64,000 bases of DNA from Bacteroides mediterraneensis (GCF_025993685.1 NZ_DAJPEN010000001.1:3968001-4032000), one strand, 5' to 3'; shown: positions 26,061-35,235, numbered from the stretch's first letter. Numbers and translations are program-made. Notes: generated by a model from the sequence alone, not told the origin.

Positions 26061-26999
26061 ATGAAAGAGAATGTACCGGTAATTTATGCGGCCCCTTTGC
26101 AGGGCTTTACGGAAGCGGCGTGGCGCAATGCCCATGCGCAGTGTTTTGGAGGTGTGGAGGCTTATTACACGCCTTTTGTGCGGTTGGAAAAGGGAGTCAT
26201 CCGCAACAAGGACAGGCGAGACGTGTCGCCCGACGAGAATACGGTGCCTCGGCTGATTCCCCAAGTAATTGCCTCGGAACCGGAGGAGTTGCGACAGCTG
26301 ACGGATTTCCTGACAGGACTGGGCTATCGGGAGCTGGATGTGAACATGGGCTGCCCGTTCCCACTGATTGTCCGCCGTGGAAAAGGAGCGGGTATCTTGT
26401 CCTCTCCGGAGAAAGTGGCGGCTTTGTTGGAGACGATGAAGGCCTTTCCGGAGATACGTTTCTCGGTCAAGATGAGATTAGGAGGACAGGAACCCAACGA
26501 ATGGAGAGCGCTAGTGCCGTTGCTCAACGGTTCGTGTGTGACGCAGGTCACACTGCATCCACGTATCGGGAAGCAGCAATACAAGGGAACGGTCGACCGG
26601 GAGGCGTTCCGGGCGTTCTATGAGGCTTGTGAGCTGCCGCTGGTATATAATGGCGATTTGCAGACGGTGGCCGACATCCGGGAGGTGTTGGAAGCCTTTC
26701 CTCGGCTGAAAGGGGTGATGCTGGGAAGAGGCTTGCTGGCCAATCCGTCATTGGCCCTTGCTTTCCGGGAAGGAGAACTGTCGGAGGGCGAGTTAAAGGG
26801 GCGAGTAGCACAGATGCACCGGCTGATGTACTTGTACTACTATCGGGTGATAGAAGGTGGAGAAGCGCAGCTGCTGGCCAAGCTGAAGACCTGCTGGGAG
26901 TATCTGCTGCCGGACTTGGACAAGAAACGGCGGAAGGCTATCTTGAAGAGCAATCGTCTGGACGGGTATCTGCGGGCAGTGGAAGAGGCGTTGCGGTGA
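26061..26999 (+). CDS. dus: tRNA-dihydrouridine synthase
   Basis: A 312-residue FMN enzyme that reduces uridine to dihydrouridine in the tRNA D-loop. From the start at 26061, YAAPLQGFTEAAWRNAH matches the family's N-terminus; the 20 upstream in-frame residues from 26001 have no family look. Signature elements are LDVNMGCPFPLIVRRGKGAG, which holds the catalytic Cys and a phosphate-binding run, FSVKMRLGG, VTLHPRIGKQQYKG and VMLGRGLLANPSLA near the FMN phosphate. Which U position it serves cannot be told. It is preceded by a -7 box only 7 bases away. Confidence 0.9.
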   Translation: MKENVPVIYAAPLQGFTEAAWRNAHAQCFGGVEAYYTPFVRLEKGVIRNKDRRDVSPDENTVPRLIPQVIASEPEELRQLTDFLTGLGYRELDVNMGCPFPLIVRRGKGAGILSSPEKVAALLETMKAFPEIRFSVKMRLGGQEPNEWRALVPLLNGSCVTQVTLHPRIGKQQYKGTVDREAFRAFYEACELPLVYNGDLQTVADIREVLEAFPRLKGVMLGRGLLANPSLALAFREGELSEGELKGRVAQMHRLMYLYYYRVIEGGEAQLLAKLKTCWEYLLPDLDKKRRKAILKSNRLDGYLRAVEEALR

Positions 27000-27082
27000 A
27001 AGGTATGAAGAACTGAAAAGACTTAACTTTTTTTACAGAAGTAGGATGGTGATTTTGGTATTTCCATCTGTCTCTATTTGAA

Positions 27083-27619
27083 ATGGAAATCGATTTGCAC
27101 ATGGGAAGAGACAGATTAAATATAGATGAGTTGTTCAAGTTTTATTATAGACCTTTGTGTTTGTATGCCACACATTATGTACAGGACGTAGAGACGGCCA
27201 AAGATATCGTGCAGGATTGCTTTTCGTCTTTGTGGGAAAAGATGAATGATGAAAAGTCCTGTGAGGTAAGTAATATGAAGGCTTATTTGTATGTGATGGT
27301 GAAGAACCGTAGCTTGGATTATTTGAGTCAGGAAAATCTGTTCAAATCGGGAGTCTCGTTTACGGATTTAGAGGAAACCCTGTTGGATGAGGAGGTGGAG
27401 GAACGGAGTGTGATGGAGGCGCGAATGTGGACCGCCATAGATGCCTTGCCTGAGCGTTGCCGTGAGGTCTTTCTTTTGCATAAACGGGATGGCCTGAAGT
27501 ATCAGGAGATTGCTGAAAGGTTTCATATTTCGGTTCATACAGTCGACAGTCATATTCAGAAGGCATTTCGTTTGATACGTGAGGGGGCATATAAAGTCTA
27601 TCTATTTCTCTTTAACTAA
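27083..27619 (+). CDS. ECF-type RNA polymerase sigma factor (FecI-like)
   Basis: A 178-residue sigma-70 family protein with region 2 (FYYRPLCLYATHYVQDVETA, then DIVQDCFSSLWEK) and region 4 (IDALPERCREVFLLHKRDGL, then YQEIAERFHISVHTVDSHIQ). It ends in a short hydrophobic tail (IREGAYKVYLFLFN). An ATG at 27101 (MGRDRLNIDELFKF) is a better start than 27083 because many relatives begin there. It heads the sigma/anti-sigma/STN receptor cluster and would direct polymerase to it once FecR releases it. A -33/-7 match upstream is weak (TTTTG at 27053-27057, TCTATTTG at 27073-27080, 15-base spacer). Confidence 0.9.
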   Translation: MEIDLHMGRDRLNIDELFKFYYRPLCLYATHYVQDVETAKDIVQDCFSSLWEKMNDEKSCEVSNMKAYLYVMVKNRSLDYLSQENLFKSGVSFTDLEETLLDEEVEERSVMEARMWTAIDALPERCREVFLLHKRDGLKYQEIAERFHISVHTVDSHIQKAFRLIREGAYKVYLFLFN

Positions 27620-27693
27620 AATTCAGGGTTTTCACGTAGTGATTTTTGGGGTTTCTATTGTCACAGGATTGAACGTATAATATCACCAGAAAC

Positions 27694-28503
27694 ATGAATG
27701 AATTAGAAGAAAAATGCCTTCGTTTTGTGTTGAGGCATTATCAAAAGAATAAATTGGACACACGGCAGGCTTTGAAAGTTTTCAAGGAAAAGCATGGAGT
27801 GGTTGGAAGGGCAGGCGGAAAGAACCGGTATTTCCTGACCTTATCCGGGCTGGCTGCGGCTATATTGTTGGCGTTTATTGTCTGGGTGGGCATATCTACT
27901 GAGAAGCAGTGGACAGAATTGGCAGCATACGAGCATGCAGTAAAGTACCAGTTGCCGGACAGTTCGGTCGTTACGGTATATCCTTATTCCTCTATTTGTT
28001 TCCGTACAAAGGATTACGCAAAGGTATGTCGTGAAGTGAAATTGACGGGGAAAGCTGATTTTAGGATAAAAAGAGATTGTACTCGTCCGTTTAAAGTAAT
28101 AGGAAAGTTGGCTGAAGTTCAAGTGTTGGGTACTTGTTTCGTAATGGATGAAAGCCGTGCGGATACCGCATGGGTTCAGGTGGAATCGGGAAAAGTACGG
28201 TTTTCTGTACTAGGTCAGTCGGAAGGTGTAGAACTTCTGGCTGGAATGGAGGCACAAGTGGTAAAAGGTCAGCATGTTCCGCAAATCGTTCGTCGTCCAG
28301 ATTCTGTAAAGAAAGGAAGTTTTGTATTTGAGAATACTCCTCTTCCGAAAGTACTTGCAGAGCTATCCCGTTATTATGGGGTAAAGCTGGTAGCCGACCG
28401 GACAGACAAACGGTTGACAGCCAGTTTCGATGCACACAGTCTGGACGAAATCATCGAGATAATAGAAAAAGTATTAAAAGTGCATATTAAAAAACAAGTA
28501 TGA
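27694..28503 (+). CDS. FecR-family anti-sigma factor
   Basis: A 269-residue inner-membrane regulator with a short cytoplasmic N-terminus that should bind the sigma factor (residues 1-45), one membrane helix at 46-68 (YFLTLSGLAAAILLAFIVWV), and a periplasmic FecR domain (KYQLPDSSVVTVYPYSSICF ... GKADFRIKRDCTRPFKVI; AEVQVLGTCFVMDE). The C-terminal 70 residues fit DUF4974 (FENTPLPKVLAELSRYYGVK ... LDEIIEIIEKVLKVHIK). It is 74 bases downstream of the sigma gene and its stop overlaps the TonB receptor start (ATGA). It should transmit the state of the STN receptor to the sigma factor. Confidence 0.9.
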   Translation: MNELEEKCLRFVLRHYQKNKLDTRQALKVFKEKHGVVGRAGGKNRYFLTLSGLAAAILLAFIVWVGISTEKQWTELAAYEHAVKYQLPDSSVVTVYPYSSICFRTKDYAKVCREVKLTGKADFRIKRDCTRPFKVIGKLAEVQVLGTCFVMDESRADTAWVQVESGKVRFSVLGQSEGVELLAGMEAQVVKGQHVPQIVRRPDSVKKGSFVFENTPLPKVLAELSRYYGVKLVADRTDKRLTASFDAHSLDEIIEIIEKVLKVHIKKQV

Positions 28504-31103
28504 TGAGTACCTTGTGGACTGTGGCGGCTGTTTGTTTGTGTGTAGGGGGGTATCCTCGTTCAGAAACTTCTGAATTGAAGAAAGCAATCGTACAAATGCA
28601 AGACTTGTATCACGTGAATTTCGTCTATGATTCTTCTTTGGAAGTGATGCGGTTATCTGGCATTTTTTCTTCTGGTAAGTCATTGAAGGAGAATCTGCAA
28701 ACTGTCTTTTCCGGAACCGGAATCAAATGGGAGATAAAAGGCAGCTATGTCTTGTTGTTTAAATCGAGTCAGTACACTTTTTCAGGCCACGTGTGTCAGG
28801 ATAATGGGGAATCACTCCTTAATGTCACGGTGTATGACCAGAATATGCATATTGGTACCTTGACGGATGAACATGGCTTTTTTAGTTTGACACTGCCGGA
28901 AGGAAAGCATACTTTGCGTTTCTCTTATGTAGGTTATGAAGAGGTGGTGAAAGAACTGGAACTGCGTTCAGATTATTCTGGCACGATTTATTTGAAGGAA
29001 AGTTCCACTGCATTGGAAGGGGTAGTGGTAACGGCCGATTTGAATACTTCTCTTTTTACGACTCAGACTGGAAAGGTTTCGTTGACTCCAGCACAGTTGA
29101 ATACGGAATTTTCATTGTTCAGTTCACCGGATTTAGTCAAGGCGATTCAGCAGCTTCCCGGGGTATCTGCTGGCACGGAACTGCTCTCCGGCCTTTATGT
29201 ACATGGGGGAAAGAATGATGAAAACTTATTCTTATTGGACGGCATGCCTCTCTATCAGGTGAATCATTTTGGAGGATTGTTTTCTGCATTTAATACGGAT
29301 ATAGTGAAGAATGTGGATTTTTACAAGAGTGGTTTCCCGGCACGTTACGGAGGGAGGCTTTCGTCTGTGACAGATGTCCGTATGAAGGAGGGGGACTTAA
29401 AGAAGTTTCACGGTACGGTATCGGTGGGGCTGCTGGACGGAAGACTGCGTTTCGAAGGGCCTGTCATAAAGGAAAAAACCTCTTTCGTGTTCGGTATGCG
29501 CCGGAGCTGGTTGGACGTGCTTTCTGCTCCTGCTTTGCGGATTGCCAATCGTTTCTTTCCCGAAGAAGACATCAATGCCCGTTATGCTTTTCATGATATC
29601 AATGCGAAAATCACACACCGGTTTTCCAATGAGAGCAGACTTTCTTTTAGTGTGTATTCTGGAAGAGATTTGTTTAAAATGAAGGATAAACAGCTTTTCC
29701 CGTCAGGAAATCCGCTCCATCAAGAGAAAGAACAGACCACGGATGAATACCATATCCGATGGGGAAATCTTTCTGCCGCGTTGTCATGGAATAATCAGTT
29801 CAATCATAAACTGACCGGTAATTTTTCTTTGGTATATGCCCGTAATCTGTCTAAGTACGACTTCAGGTCAGATGATAGTTTTGATAAAGGGGAAGATGAT
29901 AAAGAATATTCTGTGGACCGGATGCAGAGGGACAGTTATTCTACTATTGATGACGTAGGTTTTCGCATGGATTTTCATTACCTTCCTACGGCGAATCATC
30001 ATGTGCGTTTCGGAAGCGATTACTTGTATCATATCTATTGTCCGCAGCATACGTTATCACAGGATATAAGAGGTACGGAGGAAATGACGGATACGTTATT
30101 GTCATCCGTAGAGAGCCATTACAAGGGGAATGAATTCTCTTTTTATGCGGAAGACGATATGAGGCTGACCCGGAAACTGCGGATAAATCTGGGGGGACGT
30201 TATACCATGTATCAGGTTTCGGGAGTGGTATATCATTCGCTGGAACCGAGAATATCGGCAAGCTATCGTCTGTTCAGTCGTACCACTTTGAAAGTTTCCT
30301 ATACCGAGATGAGTCAGTTTGCACACCAGTTATCCAATTCTTATTTAAACTTGCCGACCGATTGTTGGGTCCCTTCTACCTCCCGTATACGTCCTATGCG
30401 TTCGCGACAGGTGGCAGGTGGTGTGTACATGGAACTTCCGTGGAGGTTGCGCCTGGAGGTGGAAAGCTATTTCCGTACTACCAGCCGAATGTTGGAGTAC
30501 GAGGCGGGAGGCAGTCTTACATTGCCTGCCGGAAACTGGGAGCAGGTGGTACGGGTGGGAGACGGCAAATCGTATGGGTTGGAAACATCGCTGGTGTATC
30601 ATGATGAGCGGAACCTCTTTCAGGCTGGTTATACTTTGTCATGGAGCAAGCAAAAGTTTGATGACTTTTATTCCGGTTGGTATCCCAGCAAGTTTGACAA
30701 TCGTCATAAACTGAATCTAGTCTATCGTCGTAAATTCAGCCGTCGAATGGATGTATATGCAGCGTGGACTTATCGTAGTGGTGACCATGCGACAGTTCCT
30801 ACACAGTATGTGGAAAATCCTTGCCTGCCCGGTACCTCGCAACTGTCGGACTTAGAGCCGATGTATGGAAAACCTAACAATATTACTTTGCCTGCCTACC
30901 ACCGGCTGGATGTGGGTATCAATTTCCGGCGGACTACCAAGCGGGGATTCGAGCGAATCTGGAATGTGAGTATCTATAATGCCTATTGCCGTATGAATCC
31001 TTTTTATACTAAGATAGAACGGCAGGCCAACGGAAGTTTCAGAGGAAAGGCTATCGGGCTGTTCCCGATAATTCCTTCTTTTAGCTACACTTTAAATTTC
31101 TGA
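28500..31103 (+). CDS. STN-domain TonB-dependent outer-membrane receptor
   Basis: An 867-residue receptor. A short signal-like start (TLWTVAAVCLCVGGYPRS) lacks a basic N-region, which is unusual. The STN signalling domain is at about residues 20-90 (LKKAIVQMQDLYHVNFVYD ... GIKWEIKGSYVLLFKS), followed by a carboxypeptidase-regulatory-like domain at 93-175 (TFSGHVCQDNGESLLNVTVY), the plug (LVKAIQQLPGVSAGTELLSG; LLDGMPLYQVNHFGGLFSAF; SGFPARYGGRLSSVTDVRMK) and a beta-barrel to the C-terminal PIIPSFSYTLNF. The STN domain and the adjacent FecI/FecR pair indicate a trans-envelope signalling receptor. The ligand is unknown; the barrel is not of the SusC type and no SusD gene is nearby. Confidence 0.88.
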   Translation: MMSTLWTVAAVCLCVGGYPRSETSELKKAIVQMQDLYHVNFVYDSSLEVMRLSGIFSSGKSLKENLQTVFSGTGIKWEIKGSYVLLFKSSQYTFSGHVCQDNGESLLNVTVYDQNMHIGTLTDEHGFFSLTLPEGKHTLRFSYVGYEEVVKELELRSDYSGTIYLKESSTALEGVVVTADLNTSLFTTQTGKVSLTPAQLNTEFSLFSSPDLVKAIQQLPGVSAGTELLSGLYVHGGKNDENLFLLDGMPLYQVNHFGGLFSAFNTDIVKNVDFYKSGFPARYGGRLSSVTDVRMKEGDLKKFHGTVSVGLLDGRLRFEGPVIKEKTSFVFGMRRSWLDVLSAPALRIANRFFPEEDINARYAFHDINAKITHRFSNESRLSFSVYSGRDLFKMKDKQLFPSGNPLHQEKEQTTDEYHIRWGNLSAALSWNNQFNHKLTGNFSLVYARNLSKYDFRSDDSFDKGEDDKEYSVDRMQRDSYSTIDDVGFRMDFHYLPTANHHVRFGSDYLYHIYCPQHTLSQDIRGTEEMTDTLLSSVESHYKGNEFSFYAEDDMRLTRKLRINLGGRYTMYQVSGVVYHSLEPRISASYRLFSRTTLKVSYTEMSQFAHQLSNSYLNLPTDCWVPSTSRIRPMRSRQVAGGVYMELPWRLRLEVESYFRTTSRMLEYEAGGSLTLPAGNWEQVVRVGDGKSYGLETSLVYHDERNLFQAGYTLSWSKQKFDDFYSGWYPSKFDNRHKLNLVYRRKFSRRMDVYAAWTYRSGDHATVPTQYVENPCLPGTSQLSDLEPMYGKPNNITLPAYHRLDVGINFRRTTKRGFERIWNVSIYNAYCRMNPFYTKIERQANGSFRGKAIGLFPIIPSFSYTLNF

Positions 31104-31157
31104 ATCGGCATGCATTGGAATGTCATTGATTATAACAAATTTCTAAACATTGTATTT

Positions 31158-32138
31158 ATGCATTTAAACAAACAGAATCTCATAATAATACTTGCAGCCT
31201 TCAGTCTGTTTTCATCTTGCGTGTATCATTTTGACTTGGATGAGATTTCAGAGGTTCCTAAGTTAACGGTATATAGTTATCCGGGAAGTGGCGACACTAC
31301 GGTGGTACGTCTTTCGCACAGTCTTCCGGTTCATGATAAAGGCAGAAAGATGTATGGATTAAAGGGTAGGGACATCCGCCTGGAAGTGAATGACATTGCT
31401 GTTCCTTTGTGGTGGACAGAGGATTCCTTGCCGGGAGTTCCCGCCAAAAGTTATTATGTGGTACAGTCCTATGAGACGGGCGACCGTGTCCGGCTTACAG
31501 CTTCGGTAGAAGGGGTGAAAGCGGTGTCTGCCTTTACTATTATTCCTGCTCCTTTCCCTTTAAACACTGTCAAAATAGAACGAAAATCCTCTGAGTTGAA
31601 TGTGCTCCAGCTTCAGATAAATTTTACCGATTATGCAAAAACTGAAAATTACTATGCGGTAACGGTCAAAGAAAGGGTAAAGTATTGGAAAGAGGGGACT
31701 TCGGAGGTGCATTATGGCAAACCGTCTTCTGCTTATATGGACTGGAGTGATGAGCCAATGTTGGATGCTTCTTCGGGTTTGGATGACATTTTTATGGGAA
31801 ACTATGCGTACTATCAGAATCTGTATTTTTGGAGCGATGAGAAAATTCAGGGAAAGAATTACACACTTCGCCTGAATATGACTTACATACCTGATTACAA
31901 GACTTCTATTCAAGATGAAACTTTTATAAACAGAAAGCAATATAAGGTTTATTTATATAGTCTGTCTGAAGAGTTCTACCGTTATTTGAAATCACTTAAT
32001 GAGCAGAAGAATAATGAACTGGGTAATGTGGAGTTGGCTCCCATGCGGGCTACTTACACCAATGTGGAGAACGGTTTCGGATTGGTCGGTGGTTGCAGCT
32101 TGCGGCAAACGGAGTGGATGGATAGTTTAAAAGAGTGA
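31158..32138 (+). CDS. DUF4249 outer-membrane lipoprotein, partner of the STN receptor
   Basis: From the start at 31158 it is 326 residues with a lipobox signal peptide (IIILAAFSLFSSCVYHFDLD; Cys at about residue 21). The ATG at 31110 adds 16 non-signal residues and is unlikely. DUF4249 proteins regularly follow non-SusC TonB receptors in Bacteroidetes and are thought to act as surface-exposed partners or lids; the features TVYSYPGSGDTTVVRLSHSL and DIRLEVNDIAVPLWWTED agree with that family. Adjacent to the receptor (54 bases), it probably helps to bind the same ligand. Confidence 0.75.
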   Translation: MHLNKQNLIIILAAFSLFSSCVYHFDLDEISEVPKLTVYSYPGSGDTTVVRLSHSLPVHDKGRKMYGLKGRDIRLEVNDIAVPLWWTEDSLPGVPAKSYYVVQSYETGDRVRLTASVEGVKAVSAFTIIPAPFPLNTVKIERKSSELNVLQLQINFTDYAKTENYYAVTVKERVKYWKEGTSEVHYGKPSSAYMDWSDEPMLDASSGLDDIFMGNYAYYQNLYFWSDEKIQGKNYTLRLNMTYIPDYKTSIQDETFINRKQYKVYLYSLSEEFYRYLKSLNEQKNNELGNVELAPMRATYTNVENGFGLVGGCSLRQTEWMDSLKE

Positions 32139-32175
32139 GTTGTTATTTATTTGTTAAACACTAAAATTTAGATTT

Positions 32176-33039
32176 ATGAACAAAAGTTTTTTATTTGCGG
32201 GATTGGCATTGTGTTTGATGTCTTCTTGCTGTCAGGAGTTTGATGTAGATAATCTTGCTGAGAGTCAAGTTAATTCTCGAACTTTGTCTTGTTTGGATAT
32301 GCTAGAATTTGAAACTAGGTCCGATTTTGACCATGCAGTACTTAATGTTGAATATTATGTGGATTCGATAAAAAAGAATTTCCGGTTTATTTCGCTATAC
32401 GATGAATATGAAAGAGCATGGGATTTATCTGACAAGTATTATGAGTCGGAAGAAAAATATCAAGAATTTAAGAAAATGTTTCCTGGATTGTATTTCCCGG
32501 AGTATAAAGACGATTATTCTTTCTTTTTACCTGTTAGGAATGAGGCTGTGGCAAAATTGTTGAATAATAAAGGTTATGTGAAGATTGGTAATAAAGTAGT
32601 GGATATTACTGATATTAAAACTCCGGAAGATTTGCTTGAACTAAGATTGCTAGCTCCAGATGATGCTATAACTTATTCTGTAGATCATAACACAGAATTT
32701 GAAAATAATATACCAGAACAAGCTGATGGGGATCGAAAATTTTGGCTTAATACTTATGCGGGTAATTTTGTTAGGATGGAAGCTAATTTTAGAAAAAAGT
32801 CAGTTTTTGGACGATGGAGAAATTATAAGTCGAAAACGACTTTAGTAGGTTCTTTGTATTATGCTTCAGGGGTTGTTCATTTTCCTATAACCTCATCTCA
32901 AGATAAAAAAGGACCGCACGTATATGAGGCTTTCCCTGGAGGTGTAGGTGCATATTATCCATGTCATGGTACTTTTACTATTGATTATCAAGGCTTAGGA
33001 AAATTTAAATTTAAAGTAAATAAACAGAAACCAGATTGA
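32176..33039 (+). CDS. Unassigned A+T-rich lipoprotein
   Basis: A 287-residue lipoprotein (LFAGLALCLMSSCCQEFDVD, two adjacent Cys at the lipobox). I do not recognise a firm family; the middle (FFLPVRNEAVAKLLNNKGYV, then KIGNKVVDITDI) reminds me of Bacteroidales DUF4848-type proteins, but this is weak. The C-terminal part is beta-like with VYEAFPGGVGAYYPCHGTFT. Base composition is strikingly A+T-rich and codons end mostly in A or T (AAA, GAT, TAT), unlike the receptor upstream and the barrel gene downstream. This suggests recent arrival or exchange as a cargo gene of the locus. It is 37 bases after the DUF4249 gene. Confidence 0.55.
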   Translation: MNKSFLFAGLALCLMSSCCQEFDVDNLAESQVNSRTLSCLDMLEFETRSDFDHAVLNVEYYVDSIKKNFRFISLYDEYERAWDLSDKYYESEEKYQEFKKMFPGLYFPEYKDDYSFFLPVRNEAVAKLLNNKGYVKIGNKVVDITDIKTPEDLLELRLLAPDDAITYSVDHNTEFENNIPEQADGDRKFWLNTYAGNFVRMEANFRKKSVFGRWRNYKSKTTLVGSLYYASGVVHFPITSSQDKKGPHVYEAFPGGVGAYYPCHGTFTIDYQGLGKFKFKVNKQKPD

Positions 33040-33066
33040 AAATAATAACGCTAATTCGAAATCTGT

Positions 33067-33681
33067 ATGAAACGATTATCTTTTTTCTTATTCCTTTTCT
33101 TTTTATGGATGACAGTTCGTGCACAGATGCTCCGTTCTTCAGGCCTGATGCTTTATGGAGGGAAAAATACTGTAAACTACCAGATGGCTTCACCGGAGAA
33201 AGGATTGCCGCCTTTCGATTTGGCAAACTCCCGTTTGAGGGCTGATTTTACTTTGGGCGCCGGATACCGCTGGCGGCTGAATCGTCCGGATACCGGCTGG
33301 TTGTTCGACTTGTCGTTATCGGCAAGATATGGCCGCTACAGCTATGGATTCCGTTATCTTTCTTCTGACGTGCATACGACGTATGTGGGCGGGGAAGGAA
33401 TCCGTAATCTGTGGTCGGCATCTTTTGCTGGAAGTGTGGGACGGTACCTGTTTCGAGGATTGAATCTGTCGGTAGGAGTGGAGCCTACTTTTTATTTTTA
33501 TGACAAAAGTTTCTTCGACTTGCCGGTATTTGCAAGATTGGCGTATGACTTCAGATTCATGGAAGTGGCTGTGCAATACAAATGGGGTATGACAAGGAAG
33601 TTCAATATGCCTCCTTTCTTGCGTAATCGACTTTCAGGCTGGGAGTGTTCGGTCTATATTCCTTTGTCAGGACGGAAATGA
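33067..33681 (+). CDS. Small outer-membrane beta-barrel protein
   Basis: A 204-residue protein with a signal peptide (LSFFLFLFFLWMTVRAQ). The mature part alternates hydrophobic and polar residues with regular aromatic ends (FTLGAGYRWRLNRPDTGWLF; YFYDKSFFDLPVFARLAYDF; GWECSVYIPLS), typical of an 8- to 10-strand barrel. No family recognised. It is the last gene of the sigma/receptor cluster, 27 bases after the A+T-rich lipoprotein, and is followed by the AGTACT palindrome. Confidence 0.55.
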   Translation: MKRLSFFLFLFFLWMTVRAQMLRSSGLMLYGGKNTVNYQMASPEKGLPPFDLANSRLRADFTLGAGYRWRLNRPDTGWLFDLSLSARYGRYSYGFRYLSSDVHTTYVGGEGIRNLWSASFAGSVGRYLFRGLNLSVGVEPTFYFYDKSFFDLPVFARLAYDFRFMEVAVQYKWGMTRKFNMPPFLRNRLSGWECSVYIPLSGRK

Positions 33682-33756
33682 TTTTTTCCCGAAAGGGATG
33701 GCTGGATTCTCTGTAAATTTCTGTAATATGTTGAGAAATATAGCTTTATTTACTTT

Positions 33757-33844
33757 CAGTACTTCCTTGGCAGTACTGGAGTACTTCCATGAAAGTACTG
33801 TAGTACTCCAAGGAAAGTACTGGAGTACTGCCGAGGAAGTACTG
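33757..33844. terminator. AGTACT-rich palindromic array, probable bidirectional terminator
   Basis: Eight copies of AGTACT (first bases at 33758, 33772, 33780, 33794, 33802, 33816, 33824, 33838). The outer arms CAGTACTTCCTTGGCAGTAC (33757-33776) and 33825-33844 pair with a single G-T wobble, and inner copies can form nested stems. It lies between convergent genes (barrel protein, DUF2851), so it could fold in both transcripts. Confidence 0.65.
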
Positions 33845-33903
33845 AGAGACTGACTTTGATTGAAATGAAAGAGTCGTGTGTGAAGGGAGAAAATCTTCGG
33901 TTC

Positions 33904-35175
33904 TTAACTTTCTTTTTTCTTGAAATATTCATATCCGATGCGGCAGAACAGGCATTTCTTCGGGTCGCAGTAGTTCTTCTTGAGTTGGATGAGTGCCTGA
34001 CTGTCGCCGGCATGGGCGGCAGAGAGGCCACATTCCTTCCACAGGCGGATGATGTAATTATTTTCCGGTTTCAGTTGTTCCAGCAGGTTGCTAGCCCGTT
34101 CGATGAGCCGTTCTTCACCTTTGTGCTTGCCATAGGCATAAAGGAAAGGCACCACGGTGTTGATAATTAGGAGGTCGATGGAAGCATCGCTGAGAGTCTT
34201 CGGACGGGCGGGCGACGGTTCGCCGAATACGTAGTGAGTGAGCCAGTAGAGAGAGGTACCTCCCCGCAACAGGTCGCGCAGCTCTTTCACGGTAGGAGCC
34301 AGCAGGAGCTGGGAAAGTATCCCCTGGGAATGATGATAGAGGTTGGCCAGTTGGGCGATGCGCACGTGCGGAAAATTGCCCGGACGCATGCGGAGCATCT
34401 TCCAGCGAAGGTGTTCGGAGGGATGCAGTTCGAATTTATGGGCCAGGTAAGCATATTCCTTGGTAAGCTGGGCAGAATAGTCATCGGAAGGGAGTTCCTG
34501 TAGCAGACCGGCTTGTCCGAAGAAAATCGCTTCTATCTGGAAAAGATTGTCACGGTGTTTGTTGACGGCCTGTAAGGGAATGGTCTGGGCCCATTGTTCG
34601 AAGGCATCGCTGTTGGTGCCGAAACCGAAGTTGCGGGCCAGGGTGAGAAAGAAGGCCTGTTCCCAGTCGCCTTTGCTTTGGGTGAGCTGGGCCTGGATAC
34701 GTTGTGTCTTTTGCTCGAAACGTTCCGTCTGCAAGCTGGAGAGCCAGCTGTGGAGCAGGAGTTTGGGCAGTTGGGGGATGAGGCGGTAGCAGGCCGGATA
34801 GTGACTGGTTTCAATCAGTTCGCGATAGTTCTCCAGCAAATAGGGCGGGTAGTGCAGTTCCATTTGTGGGATGGGTTCGCCATCCGTACGGAAGGTCTCG
34901 GCATCGATGTCGGAAGCCACGTGGAGAATCACGGAGTCGTAGGCACGGTCCAAGTGATGCTGGTGGCGTTTCCAGTCGGAGGAATGCACATGGATTTCCA
35001 CATTGCCCACCCAGAGGATGCCGTCTATCTTGATTTTCGCGTTGAAGAAGTCCGGACCGGCGTCCGTATTGGGAAGTCCGGGGTCAATGACTTCGATAAT
35101 TTGCCCTTGGGTAGTATGCAGCGGGGTGAGCGGAAAAAGCTTGTGTTTCCATACAAATTGGAGTAGATGTTCCAT
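33904..35175 (-). CDS. DUF2851 family protein
   Basis: A 423-residue cytoplasmic protein without membrane segments. The N-terminal part is strongly family-like: GQIIEVIDPGLPNTDAGPDF, IDGILWVGNVEIHVHSSDW and YDSVILHVASDID. The rest is helical. The acidic and histidine-rich N-terminal motif suggests a nuclease or hydrolase-like active site, but I know no characterised function. It is alone on the minus strand, convergent with the beta-barrel gene and divergent from dapB. Confidence 0.8.
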   Translation of the reverse strand: MEHLLQFVWKHKLFPLTPLHTTQGQIIEVIDPGLPNTDAGPDFFNAKIKIDGILWVGNVEIHVHSSDWKRHQHHLDRAYDSVILHVASDIDAETFRTDGEPIPQMELHYPPYLLENYRELIETSHYPACYRLIPQLPKLLLHSWLSSLQTERFEQKTQRIQAQLTQSKGDWEQAFFLTLARNFGFGTNSDAFEQWAQTIPLQAVNKHRDNLFQIEAIFFGQAGLLQELPSDDYSAQLTKEYAYLAHKFELHPSEHLRWKMLRMRPGNFPHVRIAQLANLYHHSQGILSQLLLAPTVKELRDLLRGGTSLYWLTHYVFGEPSPARPKTLSDASIDLLIINTVVPFLYAYGKHKGEERLIERASNLLEQLKPENNYIIRLWKECGLSAAHAGDSQALIQLKKNYCDPKKCLFCRIGYEYFKKKES

Positions 35176-35227
35176 GTTAACGAGGTGTAAATGTCGGGTA
35201 AATGTAATGATTAATACTGAAAAACAC

Positions 35228-35235
35228 TATCTTTG
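35228..35235 (+). promoter_or_regulatory. -7 box of the dapB-lepB operon
   Basis: TATCTTTG, 23 bases before the dapB start; no convincing TTTG at the -33 position. No lysine riboswitch-like structure is visible in the short 83-base gap. Confidence 0.45.

Noticed and set aside
33757..33844. CRISPR-like array from the regularly spaced AGTACT words
   Set aside because: The repeats are only 6 bases, self-complementary and unevenly spaced; no spacers of proper length and no cas genes.
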